A stretch of DNA of 61,523 nucleotides. Origin: Alphaproteobacteria bacterium. GTDB lineage: Bacteria; Pseudomonadota; Alphaproteobacteria; Rhodobacterales; Rhodobacteraceae. Location of the stretch: positions 1-61,523 of the forward strand of contig JAUHYC010000020.1 of the NCBI GenBank assembly GCA_030426685.1, in the 5' to 3' direction. The notes below the pieces were generated by a model. That model saw nothing but the letters and a program-made list of their open reading frames with translations, searched no databases and had not been told where the DNA came from. Position 1 is the stretch's first letter; the number at the start of each line of letters is the position of its first letter. The position numbers and the translations under genes are program-made. Below are positions 25,845-34,445 of this stretch, one piece after another.

Positions 25845-28199
25845 TCAGTTCGGGATCAAGTCCGGAACAATCGTCACAATTGTTGGGAAGAACCACAGGA
25901 TCGCGATCCCCACCACCTGGATCAGCACGAACGGGATGATGCCGCGATATATATGGCCTGTTGTGACCTCTTTCGGCGCAACCCCTCTGAGGTAGAACAG
26001 CGCAAACCCGAATGGCGGCGTCAGGAACGATGTCTGCAGGTTCACCGCCACCATGATCGTCACCCATTTCGGATCGAACGATCCGCCGTAGATCACCGGC
26101 CCCACAATCGGGATTACGATGTAGATGATCTCGAGGAAATCCAGCACGAAGCCCAGGAAGAACAGTACCAGCATCACAATCAGGAAGACCGTGAATTCGT
26201 TGTCAAAGCTCTTGAGGAATTGCTGGATGTAATGCTCACCTCCGAATGAGATCACCACCAAGTTCAGCAGTTGCGATCCGATCAGGATGGTGAAGACCAT
26301 CGAGGTTACCTTGGCCGTTTCACGCACCACCGGCGTCAGCACCCCGCTGGCGAACAGAACCCAGCAACCGAACAGCAGACCGAACAGTGCGTAGAGGTAG
26401 GCCGAATAGGCGATGATGAAGGCAATCCAGGTTTCGACTGTGACCCCACCCTGATTGATGCGCAGGTCAAAGTTTACCCCCATCAACAGGGCGATGATCA
26501 CGGCGAAGGTCGACCAGATGATCACCTTGCCCGACCGTCCCTGATCCTGCAGCTTGCGGTAGGCCGCCAGCATGATGGCCCCACCTGCCCCCAGCGCCGC
26601 GGCAGGCGTCGGGTTGGTGACACCGCCAAGGATCGATCCCAGCACCGCGATGATCAGAACCAGCGGTGGGAAGACCACCCGGATCAGATCATTGGTGGCG
26701 CACCGGGCCGCAGCCTCCTTGCAGCCGTAGATGGCCAGCGCAAAGGGCAGCGCCAACAGCAGGAAAGTTGCGCCGGACGAGGTTGTAGGTGCAATCAGCA
26801 GCACATCGACCAGCAGCATCAGTATCAAACCGATGGCGCCAACGATCAGCGGCTGCGGTGCGCGCGACGGCGCGATGCCTTTGCCCAGAACCAGCGTCAG
26901 GCCCAGCAGCACCACCATCACGGCAATACCATTGCCAATCGGCGCGGCTGCGGCGATCTTGGCCTCTTGCGCGGCGGCCAGTTCCTCTTCGCTCAGCCTT
27001 TGCGCCTCGGACGAACCACCGGCAGCGTCAATGGCCTCCTGCTCGACGACTGCCTGATCCCAAGCGGATTGACCATGCAGTTCGATCATCGAAGCCTTGC
27101 ACTCCTCTGAGACATTGGTGCGGAGCGACGCGCCCTGCCCGATGTCCGAAAACGCCGAGACCGAGATATTTTGACTGCCAATTACCCCGGCGCTTCCCAG
27201 CAGCACCGCACCGACAATCAGTGCAACCGGAGCCGCCAGCAGCCATGTCAGACCTTCGGCACGGGTGATGGTCTCACCCGATCCGCCCGACAGTTCCACG
27301 GCTGGTGCCTTGTGCGGGTTCAGCAGCGCATAGCCAAAAGCGTAGAGCGCATAGAGCAGTGCAAGCATGATCCCAGGCAGCAGCGCGGCCTGGAACAGCG
27401 TGCCGACCGAAACCACCGCAGGCTCACCCAGATAGGTCAGCGCGTCGGTACAACCGGCCTCAACCGCGCGGGTTTCCTGAGCGGTGGAATAGAGATCACC
27501 CGCCAGTGTCCCCAGCAGAACGATCACGATGGAGGGTGGAATGATCTGCCCCAGTGTGCCCGAGGCTGCGATCACACCCGTTGCCAGTTCCGGCGAATAG
27601 TTGTTGCGCAGCATGGTTGGCAGCGCCAGCAGCCCCATGGTCACGACGGTGGCCCCAACGATCCCGGTAGAAGCCGCAAGGAACGCCCCCACAACGACAA
27701 TCGACACAGCCAAACCGCCAGGCAGTGGGCCAAAGACACGCGCCATCGTGGTCAGCAAATCGTTGGCGATTTTCGACCGCTCCAGGGTGATGCCCATCAG
27801 GACGAACATCAACACCGCCAGCAGCGTTTCGATGGATTGTCCGGCCAGCACCCGCTCGTTCATGCGGTTGACGATGAACGAAACGTTCCGGTCCAGCGCG
27901 GTTTCCCAGCCTTGTACAAAGACCGGTTCGGCGATCCTTGGCAAATCCGGGTATCGGAACACGGATATCACGTCAGGTTTGACACCTGAATTCACCACGT
28001 CGCGGTAGGCTTGTGACCCTGTGTCGATCGCTTGGTGGATCAACAGCCCGGCGCTGTCCAATGCGGCGATGATCCCGAAGGAAATCACCCCTGCCCCGCC
28101 GATGGCAAAAGCCACCGGGAAACCCGAGAGGATGCCTCCGAAAAGGCAGAAGAATACGATAATGAGGCCTATCTCGACGCCATCAAGTCCGAATAGCAT
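25845..28199 (-). CDS. TRAP transporter large permease subunit (DctM), long form
   Basis: This is the main transmembrane channel of a Na+-coupled TRAP importer. The 784-aa protein is far longer than the usual 430 aa. Conserved DctM blocks are at both ends (GFPVAFAIGGAGVISFG; ATVVTMGLLALPTMLRNNYSPELATGVIAASGTLGQIIPPSIV; and FLGFVLDFLEIIYIVIPIVGPV...LQTSFLTPPFGFALFYLRG). Between them (about residues 310-600) is an insert with several extra hydrophobic segments and a charged Glu/Ala-rich loop (about 370-420). It lies 17 bases after dctQ. Confidence 0.88.
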   Translation of the reverse strand: MLFGLDGVEIGLIIVFFCLFGGILSGFPVAFAIGGAGVISFGIIAALDSAGLLIHQAIDTGSQAYRDVVNSGVKPDVISVFRYPDLPRIAEPVFVQGWETALDRNVSFIVNRMNERVLAGQSIETLLAVLMFVLMGITLERSKIANDLLTTMARVFGPLPGGLAVSIVVVGAFLAASTGIVGATVVTMGLLALPTMLRNNYSPELATGVIAASGTLGQIIPPSIVIVLLGTLAGDLYSTAQETRAVEAGCTDALTYLGEPAVVSVGTLFQAALLPGIMLALLYALYAFGYALLNPHKAPAVELSGGSGETITRAEGLTWLLAAPVALIVGAVLLGSAGVIGSQNISVSAFSDIGQGASLRTNVSEECKASMIELHGQSAWDQAVVEQEAIDAAGGSSEAQRLSEEELAAAQEAKIAAAAPIGNGIAVMVVLLGLTLVLGKGIAPSRAPQPLIVGAIGLILMLLVDVLLIAPTTSSGATFLLLALPFALAIYGCKEAAARCATNDLIRVVFPPLVLIIAVLGSILGGVTNPTPAAALGAGGAIMLAAYRKLQDQGRSGKVIIWSTFAVIIALLMGVNFDLRINQGGVTVETWIAFIIAYSAYLYALFGLLFGCWVLFASGVLTPVVRETAKVTSMVFTILIGSQLLNLVVISFGGEHYIQQFLKSFDNEFTVFLIVMLVLFFLGFVLDFLEIIYIVIPIVGPVIYGGSFDPKWVTIMVAVNLQTSFLTPPFGFALFYLRGVAPKEVTTGHIYRGIIPFVLIQVVGIAILWFFPTIVTIVPDLIPN

Positions 28200-28216
28200 T
28201 GTCTGGTTCTCCGTCC

Positions 28217-29143
28217 CTAATGCGTGCCTTCGTAGGCTTCTTCACCCTCACCAAGGCTGTCCTTGTCGAGGTATTTTCCAACGCTTTCCGGGCCTTCCAC
28301 ATATTCCAGATAGGACCGGTACAAAAACGCGATTGCGTGCAGGAACACCATCGCCGCAAAAGCGATCAACAGTATCTTGAACAGGAAGTAGGCATTGAAC
28401 CCGTTCGGGCTGAACCCGATGGTTTCCACGTTCCAGCGCAATGCACGCGACTTGGCTACCAGCCGGTCCAACGTATCGCTGGCCGATGGTTTCGGCACGA
28501 TCAGATGCCGCCACATGAAATACCAGCCATACATCCATGTCAGCACGGCCATGGGCATCATGAACAACAATGAACCCAGCATATCGACGACGCGTTTGGC
28601 CTTGTGGCCGATGCCCGCATATATCAAGTCAACGCGTACGTGGCCGCCCTGCACGAAGGTGTAAGTACAGCAAAGGCAGACAACCATCGCGTTGTAGAGC
28701 TTCAGTTCCTCCGCAAACCAGCTGATATCCATCTGAAAAGGGATACCCAGACCAAAGGACATATCAGGGCGTGTAAAGACCCGCTGCATGAAGACGATAA
28801 TGATCTGCTGAATCACCATCAGCAGACCCGCCCAGGCAAAAAAGCGGCCTGTGGTATTGGCAAAGCCCTCAAGCCCGCGCACCATCCCCCACATGAAGCC
28901 ACGCCAGTAGAGGCCGATGGCCGTCACTACCAGAAACAGCGTGAAAATCACGAAGAAGAACTCGACCGAACCGCCGTAATAGACAAAGCGCATGATTGCC
29001 TCTTTGTCCGACCAGTTCAGCCAGAGCTGCGGATGCGTGATGGCGTATCCAAAATTATAGAAGGCTTCGGCAATGTTCTGAATGAACCAGATCAGTCCAT
29101 TCCACAGGGCGCCGAAGAACGAGATACCGTTGTCGTCCTGCAT
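28217..29143 (-). CDS. TRAP transporter small permease subunit (DctQ), long form
   Basis: A 308-aa membrane protein, longer than the usual 160-200 aa DctQ. Hydrophobic segments appear near residues 60-85 (VEFFFVIFTLFLVVTAIGLY), 95-120 (FFAWAGLLMVIQQIIIVFM), 150-170 (NAMVVCLCCTYTFVQGGHVRVDLIYA, the core DctQ signature with the G-HVRVD element), 195-215 and 270-295. The C-terminus is an acidic tail. It is in the middle of the dctP-dctQ-dctM operon. Confidence 0.88.
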   Translation of the reverse strand: MQDDNGISFFGALWNGLIWFIQNIAEAFYNFGYAITHPQLWLNWSDKEAIMRFVYYGGSVEFFFVIFTLFLVVTAIGLYWRGFMWGMVRGLEGFANTTGRFFAWAGLLMVIQQIIIVFMQRVFTRPDMSFGLGIPFQMDISWFAEELKLYNAMVVCLCCTYTFVQGGHVRVDLIYAGIGHKAKRVVDMLGSLLFMMPMAVLTWMYGWYFMWRHLIVPKPSASDTLDRLVAKSRALRWNVETIGFSPNGFNAYFLFKILLIAFAAMVFLHAIAFLYRSYLEYVEGPESVGKYLDKDSLGEGEEAYEGTH

Positions 29144-29212
29144 GTTGTCCCCAGGTCCATCAGTTGCACTGTGTTTAGTTTAGCGGAATTTATCCATCCG
29201 CGCATGTGCAAC

Positions 29213-29239
29213 GGGAGTGGCTCCCCTGCGCAGGCAGGG
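29213..29239 (-). other. Hairpins between dctP and dctQ
   Basis: Two overlapping stems, GGGAG-TGG-CTCCC and CCCTG-N6-CAGGG, in the 122-base gap after dctP. Such structures often stabilise the binding-protein part of a TRAP or ABC message, giving more dctP than permease. No T-run is present. Confidence 0.5.
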
Positions 29240-29265
29240 AAACCAACTTAGTTCAAGATATGGGC

Positions 29266-30348
29266 TCAACCGCGTACGCGGTCGCGCTGTGCGGTGTAGA
29301 CGCCCGATGACAGGTTATTCCAGGCCGACGATGCAGCCATCGATTCCATGGCGCTGTCGTGGATGCGCTTGAACAGCTCATCGCCCATGTTCTCATCCAG
29401 AACTTCCTGGCTGGCTTTCCCAAATGCGTCCCAAACGGAGTCAGGGAATTCCATAACTTTAACACCGCCCGCCTGCAGACGCTGCAGAGCGGAACCGTTA
29501 TTGGCCAGGAATTGCGCCAGATTCCACTGGTGTGCTTCTGCGGCTGCAATCTCGATGATCTTCTGCTGAGCGGCCGACAGGCTGTCGAACACTTCACGGT
29601 TGGTGGCCAGCGACAAACCCGCACCGGGCTCATGGAAGCCCGCGGTGTAATAGGTCTTGGTGATCTCCTGGAAGCCCGCTTTTTCGTCAGCCCACGGACC
29701 GATCCACTCGGTGCCGTCAATCGCGCCGGACGACAGCGCCTGATACACTTCTGAGCCCGGAATGTTCTGAACCGATGCACCCAGTTTACCCAGTGCCTTA
29801 CCGCCCAGACCCGGCATACGGAACTTCAGGCCGTTGAAGTCTTCGGGGCTGCTGATCTCTTTCGAGTACCAGCCACCCGCCTGCGCGCCGGTGTTACCCG
29901 CCAGGAAGGATTTCAGGCCGAAGATTTCACCCAGTTCATCGTGCAGCTCCATACCACCGGCATGGTAGTACCAGTTCACCAGTTCCTGCGCGGTCATCCC
30001 GAACGGAACAGCGGTGAAGAAGGCATAGCCCGGGTGTTGACCCACGAAATAGTAATCAGCGGCGTGGTACATATCAGCCTGACCGGACGATACGGCGTCG
30101 AATACTTCAAACGCGCCAACCAGTTCACCGGCCGCTTTGATTTCGACATTCAGATTGCCGTCCGACATGGTGGTGATGCTGTCGGCGCAACGCTGCGCGC
30201 TGTCGAACACGCCCGCAAGGCCACGGCCCCACGAGGTTACCATGGTCAGCGTGCGCTTACCCTGCGCATAGGCGGGCGCTGCCAGCGTGGTGGCTGCAGC
30301 GGCCGAGCCGCCCAGTGCTGAAGTTTTCAGAAACTTACGACGATCCAT
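29266..30348 (-). CDS. TRAP transporter substrate-binding protein (DctP family)
   Basis: The periplasmic solute receptor of the TRAP importer. The 360-aa protein begins MDRRKFLKTSALGGSAAAAT, a twin-arginine (Tat) signal. The body carries the DctP signature arginine in NGLKFRMPGLGG (near residue 175) and IDGTEWIGPWADEKAGF, like the 2-oxoacid-binding TakP group and relatives grouped with mannitol/chloroaromatic transporters. A carboxylate ligand is likely from the conserved Arg; identity is unknown. It is the first gene of the operon, divergent from a sensor kinase. Confidence 0.9.
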   Translation of the reverse strand: MDRRKFLKTSALGGSAAAATTLAAPAYAQGKRTLTMVTSWGRGLAGVFDSAQRCADSITTMSDGNLNVEIKAAGELVGAFEVFDAVSSGQADMYHAADYYFVGQHPGYAFFTAVPFGMTAQELVNWYYHAGGMELHDELGEIFGLKSFLAGNTGAQAGGWYSKEISSPEDFNGLKFRMPGLGGKALGKLGASVQNIPGSEVYQALSSGAIDGTEWIGPWADEKAGFQEITKTYYTAGFHEPGAGLSLATNREVFDSLSAAQQKIIEIAAAEAHQWNLAQFLANNGSALQRLQAGGVKVMEFPDSVWDAFGKASQEVLDENMGDELFKRIHDSAMESMAASSAWNNLSSGVYTAQRDRVRG

Positions 30349-30594
30349 ATGAGTGATCCTCCCCTACATATTCAATGCCCGGATTTTCCCGGGCCGATCG
30401 TTTCCAGTGTGCGCCAGCCTAATTCCGCGAACATGAATGTGAATACCTACTACTACGTAGCCGGGCCGTTTTTTTGGGGCTCAAGGATACAATTCAGGCT
30501 GATTTCGCGTGCTAAACGCCAAAACACGACGGCCGAGACAGCAGATCACCCAATCTTTTTGCAATTTGGCTGCGGCTTGCGTATCGATTCGACC

Positions 30595-32028
30595 ATGAGA
30601 GGATTTCGACATCTCATATCGCTGACCTATGCGCAGAAACTGTCGCTGGTCGCTGCAATCCCGTTGATTGTGGCGGTGGCAGCGATTGCCTTGGTGGTTG
30701 CCTATGAATCCCGTGCAACCGCCGAGAGCGAGATACAGGCGCTTGAGCGCCGCCTGATCGAAGCCAAGAAGGACGAGCTGCGCAACTATGTAACGCAGGC
30801 GCGCAACGGGTTTGCTTATATCTACGGTCGCGCCTCGCCAGATGACGAGGTCGCGAAGAACTTGGTGACGCAGATCCTCTCGGCGATGATCTACGGCAAG
30901 GACGGGTTTTTCTTCGTCTATGATTATGACGGCAACAATCTGGTCAGCCCGCGTCAGACCGAATTCATCAACCGCAACTGGGTCGACCTAACCGACAGCG
31001 ACGGCACACCAATCGTGAATGAGTTCATTCGCCTCGCCCGTCAGGGCGCAGGTTGGCACAGTTTCATGTGGCAAAAGCCCTCAACCGGCGAAGAAGCACA
31101 GATGATCGCCTATGTCGTGGGTCTGCAGGACTGGCGCTGGGTGGTCGGTACCGGCGTGTTCATCGACGACATCGTTGCCACCGTCGCCAATGCCCGCGCC
31201 GAGGTCGAGGCGCGCGTGCAGCGCACCTTCCTCTACATCGGCGGAATCGTTCTGGCGGCCGTACTGATCGTCTTTGCCTCAGGCATGTTGCTGAATTTCC
31301 GCGAGCGCAGGCTGGCAGACGCCAAACTCAAGGAACTGACCCAGCGCGTGCTTGACGCCCAAGAGGAAGAGCGCGGACGCGTTGCCCGGGAATTGCACGA
31401 TGGCATCAGCCAGATTCTGGTCGGCGTCCGTTATGCGCTGGACAATGCGCGCCGAAGGCTAGGCCGTGGCGACGACGTATTGGCACAGGAACCGCTGCAA
31501 AAGGGCATCGACAATCTGGCCACCGCCATCACCGAGGTCCGCCGCATCAGCCGCGATCTGCGTCCGGGTGTTCTGGATGATCTGGGTCTGGGTCCCGCCC
31601 TAAAGGCGTTGACCGACGATTTCAGTGAACGCACCGGAATCGAAACTGAATTCTCCACGGTTGTGTTCCGCAACCGGTTGGATCAGGACAGCAAGATCGC
31701 CCTTTACCGGATCGCACAAGAGGCCCTGACCAATATCGAACGCCACTCGGGCGCCACTCATGTTACTATTGACCTGCGGGGTCACAAGAAAGGTGCGACG
31801 ATGCGGATCACCGACAATGGGCGCGGGTTACGTAACGAGCCGGGCCATGTCAGCGCCGGGATCGGGTTGCGGAACATGCAAGAACGGATCGAACAGCTTG
31901 ACGGTACCCTGCGCATCCTCTCCTCGCGCGGCGGGCGCAGCGGCACTGTGATCGAAGTCAGTCTGCCACTCAGCCATTTGTTGCCGCCGCAGGAAGACTC
32001 AACGCCAAAACGAAAGGCCGGCTTCTGA
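30595..32028 (+). CDS. Cache-domain sensor histidine kinase (HisKA_3 type)
   Basis: A 477-aa membrane kinase: TM1 at about residues 17-38 (LVAAIPLIVAVAAIALVVAY), a periplasmic single-Cache domain (about 45-200, with YGKDGFFFVYDYDGNNLV), TM2 at about 211-233, then the dimerisation/phosphoacceptor motif RVARELHDGISQILVGV with His268, and the ATPase domain (IAQEALTNIERHSGA; ITDNGRGL; GIGLRNMQERIEQLDG). ATG 30595 is chosen since upstream frame is not kinase-like. It overlaps the response regulator by one base. Divergent from dctP, it probably senses the TRAP substrate. Confidence 0.9.
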   Translation: MRGFRHLISLTYAQKLSLVAAIPLIVAVAAIALVVAYESRATAESEIQALERRLIEAKKDELRNYVTQARNGFAYIYGRASPDDEVAKNLVTQILSAMIYGKDGFFFVYDYDGNNLVSPRQTEFINRNWVDLTDSDGTPIVNEFIRLARQGAGWHSFMWQKPSTGEEAQMIAYVVGLQDWRWVVGTGVFIDDIVATVANARAEVEARVQRTFLYIGGIVLAAVLIVFASGMLLNFRERRLADAKLKELTQRVLDAQEEERGRVARELHDGISQILVGVRYALDNARRRLGRGDDVLAQEPLQKGIDNLATAITEVRRISRDLRPGVLDDLGLGPALKALTDDFSERTGIETEFSTVVFRNRLDQDSKIALYRIAQEALTNIERHSGATHVTIDLRGHKKGATMRITDNGRGLRNEPGHVSAGIGLRNMQERIEQLDGTLRILSSRGGRSGTVIEVSLPLSHLLPPQEDSTPKRKAGF

Positions 32029-32675
32029 TGTCCAATTCAATCATCCGGGTCCTCATAGTCGACGATCATCCCATGGTCGCCGAAGGCATTCAGTCCCTGT
32101 TGGAGAGCTTTGACGAAATCGAAGTGGTCGGTACGCTCTCAAACGGCCAAGAGGCCGTTGACCAAGCAACACAACTTAAGCCGGACGTCATCCTGATGGA
32201 CCTCAATATGCCCGGCCTCAGCGGGCTGAGCGCCACCGAGATCATCCTGGAGCGCCTGCCTGAAACTCGTATCCTGATCCTGTCGATGCATGACAGTCCC
32301 GAATATATTTCGACCGCCCTGAGCCATGGGGCCAAAGGTTACATCCTCAAGGACGTTCCCACCGAAGAGATCAAACAGGCCATCGACGCCGTGATGCGGG
32401 ATGAGCGCTATCTCTGCACCGGTGCAAGTGGTTCATTGGAACCCAAAGATGGGGACACGCGTGAGGCACTGACGGGTCGTGAGCAGACGATCTTGCTGGA
32501 GCTCGCGCAGGGTAAATCCAACAAAGAGGTGGCTCTGGCGCTGGATATCTCGGTGCGCACGGTCGAGACCCATCGCAAGAACATCAAACGCAAACTGGGG
32601 ATTTCTTCCACCGCCGGCCTGACCCGCTATGCTCTGGAACATGGCGTTCTGCAGGGCACCAGCCCCGGGTTCTGA
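32028..32675 (+). CDS. NarL/LuxR-family response regulator
   Basis: A 215-aa DNA-binding response regulator. The receiver domain has acidic pair DDH, the phosphoacceptor Asp58 in VILMDLNMPGLSG and the conserved Lys in GYILKDVP. The C-terminal LuxR-type helix-turn-helix is LTGREQTILLELAQGKSNKEVALALDISVRTVETHRKNI. Partner of the preceding kinase; the pair likely controls the divergent TRAP operon, by analogy with Dct systems. The start codon shares one base with the kinase stop. Confidence 0.92.
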   Translation: MSNSIIRVLIVDDHPMVAEGIQSLLESFDEIEVVGTLSNGQEAVDQATQLKPDVILMDLNMPGLSGLSATEIILERLPETRILILSMHDSPEYISTALSHGAKGYILKDVPTEEIKQAIDAVMRDERYLCTGASGSLEPKDGDTREALTGREQTILLELAQGKSNKEVALALDISVRTVETHRKNIKRKLGISSTAGLTRYALEHGVLQGTSPGF

Positions 32676-32677
32676 CC

Positions 32678-32696
32678 GCAGCGCGGCACGCGCTGC
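32678..32696 (+). terminator. Hairpin after the response regulator
   Basis: An 8-bp perfect stem GCAGCGCG-GCA-CGCGCTGC starting 2 bases after the stop. It has no T-run, so termination may be weak or Rho-assisted. Confidence 0.5.
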
Positions 32697-32902
32697 CCGG
32701 CCCAACCGGAAGAGGCGCGCCTTATGGCGCGTCGATGACGGGCGGGAGCGCTACTGGCCGCTCTACTGGCTGATACCATCCACAAAAACACCAGCGTCCG
32801 GTCCTCATCAAGAATGTGAAACTCACGCGGTCGATACGATTGACTGAACAGTGACCATACACGCCCCTCGGGAAGGTCCTGCGACCCGGATTGCGGACTC
32901 TC

Positions 32903-33173
32903 CTACAAGGCATCGAGCCCTTCGACATCGATATAGAAAATTGATCGCCCGCTAGGGGCACCCATCCGGGCGCGACGGGCATTCCTGCAAACGGATGGCA
33001 ACCGTACAAAGCCGCAAATGGGCATAATTGTCCGGCCTGAAACTGCAGGCAATCCCCAATCGGTCGCCATAGAACTCGATCTGCTTGTCCTGAGATGAGC
33101 ACAGCACAAACGGCGTCAGTTGCAATTTCGGCACCAAATGGTGCTCCCAGACCCAAAGGTGCAAGCCTGGCAC
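32903..33173 (-). pseudogene. Remnant of a second VOC (bleomycin-resistance-like) gene
   Basis: In one frame (33173-32952) the sequence reads HLVPKLQLTPF...QIEFYGDRLGIACSFRPDNYAHLRL...PSRPDG and then stops. A second frame continues with PSGRSIFYIDVEGLDAL to a stop at 32903. Joined by one frameshift this is the first half of a VOC protein: VP-x-L-x-V-TD, then FY-x-D-x-LG, then a GRSI-x-F-x-VEDVDAL-like strand. The C-terminal half is absent. It lies 4 bases beyond the 2OG oxygenase stop. Confidence 0.65.
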
Positions 33174-33176
33174 GGC

Positions 33177-34022
33177 TCAGTCGATAAGCTGATCGCCCCT
33201 TAGCCCTTCACGCTTGTGGTGATGCGGCAGCACCCGCCCGTAAAGCTGGCGGGTTCGCTCGACCCCGCCGCACATGCCCTCGGTCTCAACGAATGAGAAG
33301 ATACCAACATAGCGTTTGCGCGAGCCCTTCACCGGAGCCACACGGTGCAGCGAATACCGCCCCCGGAAGATCTGCAGATCACCTGGTTGCAACTCCAGCG
33401 TGCGCACCCTTGCCATGTTACCATCCAGAACCGAGGCCACATCGGCAAAATTCTCATCCTCGGCGCTGCGCAGATTGGGCACATATTCGAAAGCCCCACC
33501 CTCTTCACCATTCTGGATCGCCAATGTCACCGTGTAGTTGTTGGTGTCGAAATGCCACGGAAAGCCCTGCCCTTCCTCAACCACGTTGATGATCACATCG
33601 GCCAGCGGATCGTCATATCGGAAAAACCGGTCTTCAGGCTCGTTGAGTGCTGTGCGTATGAAGGGCAGAAATCCTTCAAACTCGTAAATCCGCCGCAAAG
33701 GCCCGTCTTTGGTGAAATTATCCGCCGGTACAAACGCGTTCGAGCGGTCATAGAACCGGCGCAGCGGATGCGCGACGCCAAAACGCGGATCGTCCTTGGT
33801 GAAATAGGCGTTGGTTCGGTTGAATGACCGGTGAGCCTGTGGAGCGGTGGCCTCGGCCTCCTGCACAAGATGCTCCAGACCGGCCTCATGCACGAAACCG
33901 GGCAGCACCGCGCACCCGTCGTGATCAAGGTCTCGCCTGAGATCCCCGATCATCCGGTCATAGGCCCAGGACCCCGGACAATCGATCGGGTATCGCCCCA
34001 GATCCACCAGATCATGCAGCAT
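33177..34022 (-). CDS. 2-oxoglutarate/Fe(II)-dependent oxygenase-like protein
   Basis: A 281-aa cupin-fold oxygenase candidate. The iron triad is visible as His157-x-Asp159 (in FPWHFDTNNYT) and His226 (in RYSLHRVAP), with a following Arg (KGSRKRY) suitable for 2-oxoglutarate. The Asp is intact, so hydroxylation rather than halogenation is expected. The arrangement GFPWHFDTN...GGAFEYVP...GDLQIFRGRYSLHRV resembles the amino-acid hydroxylase/halogenase group. Substrate is unknown. Single gene, divergent from the ilv leader region. Confidence 0.75.
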   Translation of the reverse strand: MLHDLVDLGRYPIDCPGSWAYDRMIGDLRRDLDHDGCAVLPGFVHEAGLEHLVQEAEATAPQAHRSFNRTNAYFTKDDPRFGVAHPLRRFYDRSNAFVPADNFTKDGPLRRIYEFEGFLPFIRTALNEPEDRFFRYDDPLADVIINVVEEGQGFPWHFDTNNYTVTLAIQNGEEGGAFEYVPNLRSAEDENFADVASVLDGNMARVRTLELQPGDLQIFRGRYSLHRVAPVKGSRKRYVGIFSFVETEGMCGGVERTRQLYGRVLPHHHKREGLRGDQLID

Positions 34023-34245
34023 CGCAGACCTCCGTATTTAGCGCTCGTCCCGATCAGCGTGCCGCAGAGTTCCTGACCGATCATGTCCATTTCAGACATC
34101 GCGTTGGCGGATTCAGACTTCTCTCGCCTCCATTAGCTCGGCTGTGCTCGACTGCTATTCGCAAAAGTTCCCAGCATGCGGCAAAATGCGCAACAATATG
34201 TCGCAAAATACCGCCACCAAGATAGAAAATTGGTGCAATTGCCTG

Positions 34246-34274
34246 TTGACGCCCCTTCCCCCCACACATAATGT
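34246..34274 (+). promoter_or_regulatory. Candidate sigma-70 promoter of the ilv operon
   Basis: TTGACG (34246-34251), a 17-base spacer and TAATGT (34269-34274). Transcription would begin about 20 bases before the leader-peptide ATG, leaving space for its ribosome site. The region 34023-34245 upstream is fairly A+T-rich with no gene. Confidence 0.6.
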
Positions 34275-34303
34275 CCCTGCACGCAAAGAAGGAGCCTCTG
34301 GCG

Positions 34304-34351
34304 ATGAGAACGCTAGTCGTAATCGTAGGAACCACGCGCATGGGCCGGTAA
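34304..34351 (+). CDS. Leader peptide MRTLVVIVGTTRMGR of the ilv operon
   Basis: A 15-residue ORF with AGAAGGAG nine bases upstream. Five of its residues in a row (Leu-Val-Val-Ile-Val) are branched-chain amino acids, the end products of the operon, as in ilv/leu attenuator peptides. It ends 26 bases before the terminator hairpin. Confidence 0.85.
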   Translation: MRTLVVIVGTTRMGR

Positions 34352-34404
34352 CGGTAAACCATAATCGAACCCATGCGCCTCCGAAAATCTCGGGGGCTTT
34401 TTTT
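34336..34404 (+). promoter_or_regulatory. Transcription attenuator upstream of ilvI
   Basis: The terminator stem is GCCTCCGA (34377-34384) / TCGGGGGC (34390-34397) followed by seven T (34398-34404). A second, 9-bp perfect stem GCGCATGGG (34336-34344) / CCCATGCGC (34370-34378) shares 2 bases with the terminator arm, and its left arm overlaps the leader peptide codons. Ribosome stalling on the Leu/Val/Ile codons could therefore shift the RNA fold. Which fold favours readthrough needs modelling. Confidence 0.75.
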
Positions 34405-34445
34405 ATGCAGAACGCAAGACACATGTCGCGAACGGAGCAAAGCAG

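Noticed and set aside
32722..33156. 144-aa minus-strand frame covering the VOC remnant
   Set aside because: It is in a different frame from the VOC-like segments and has no recognisable pattern; composition is like noise.
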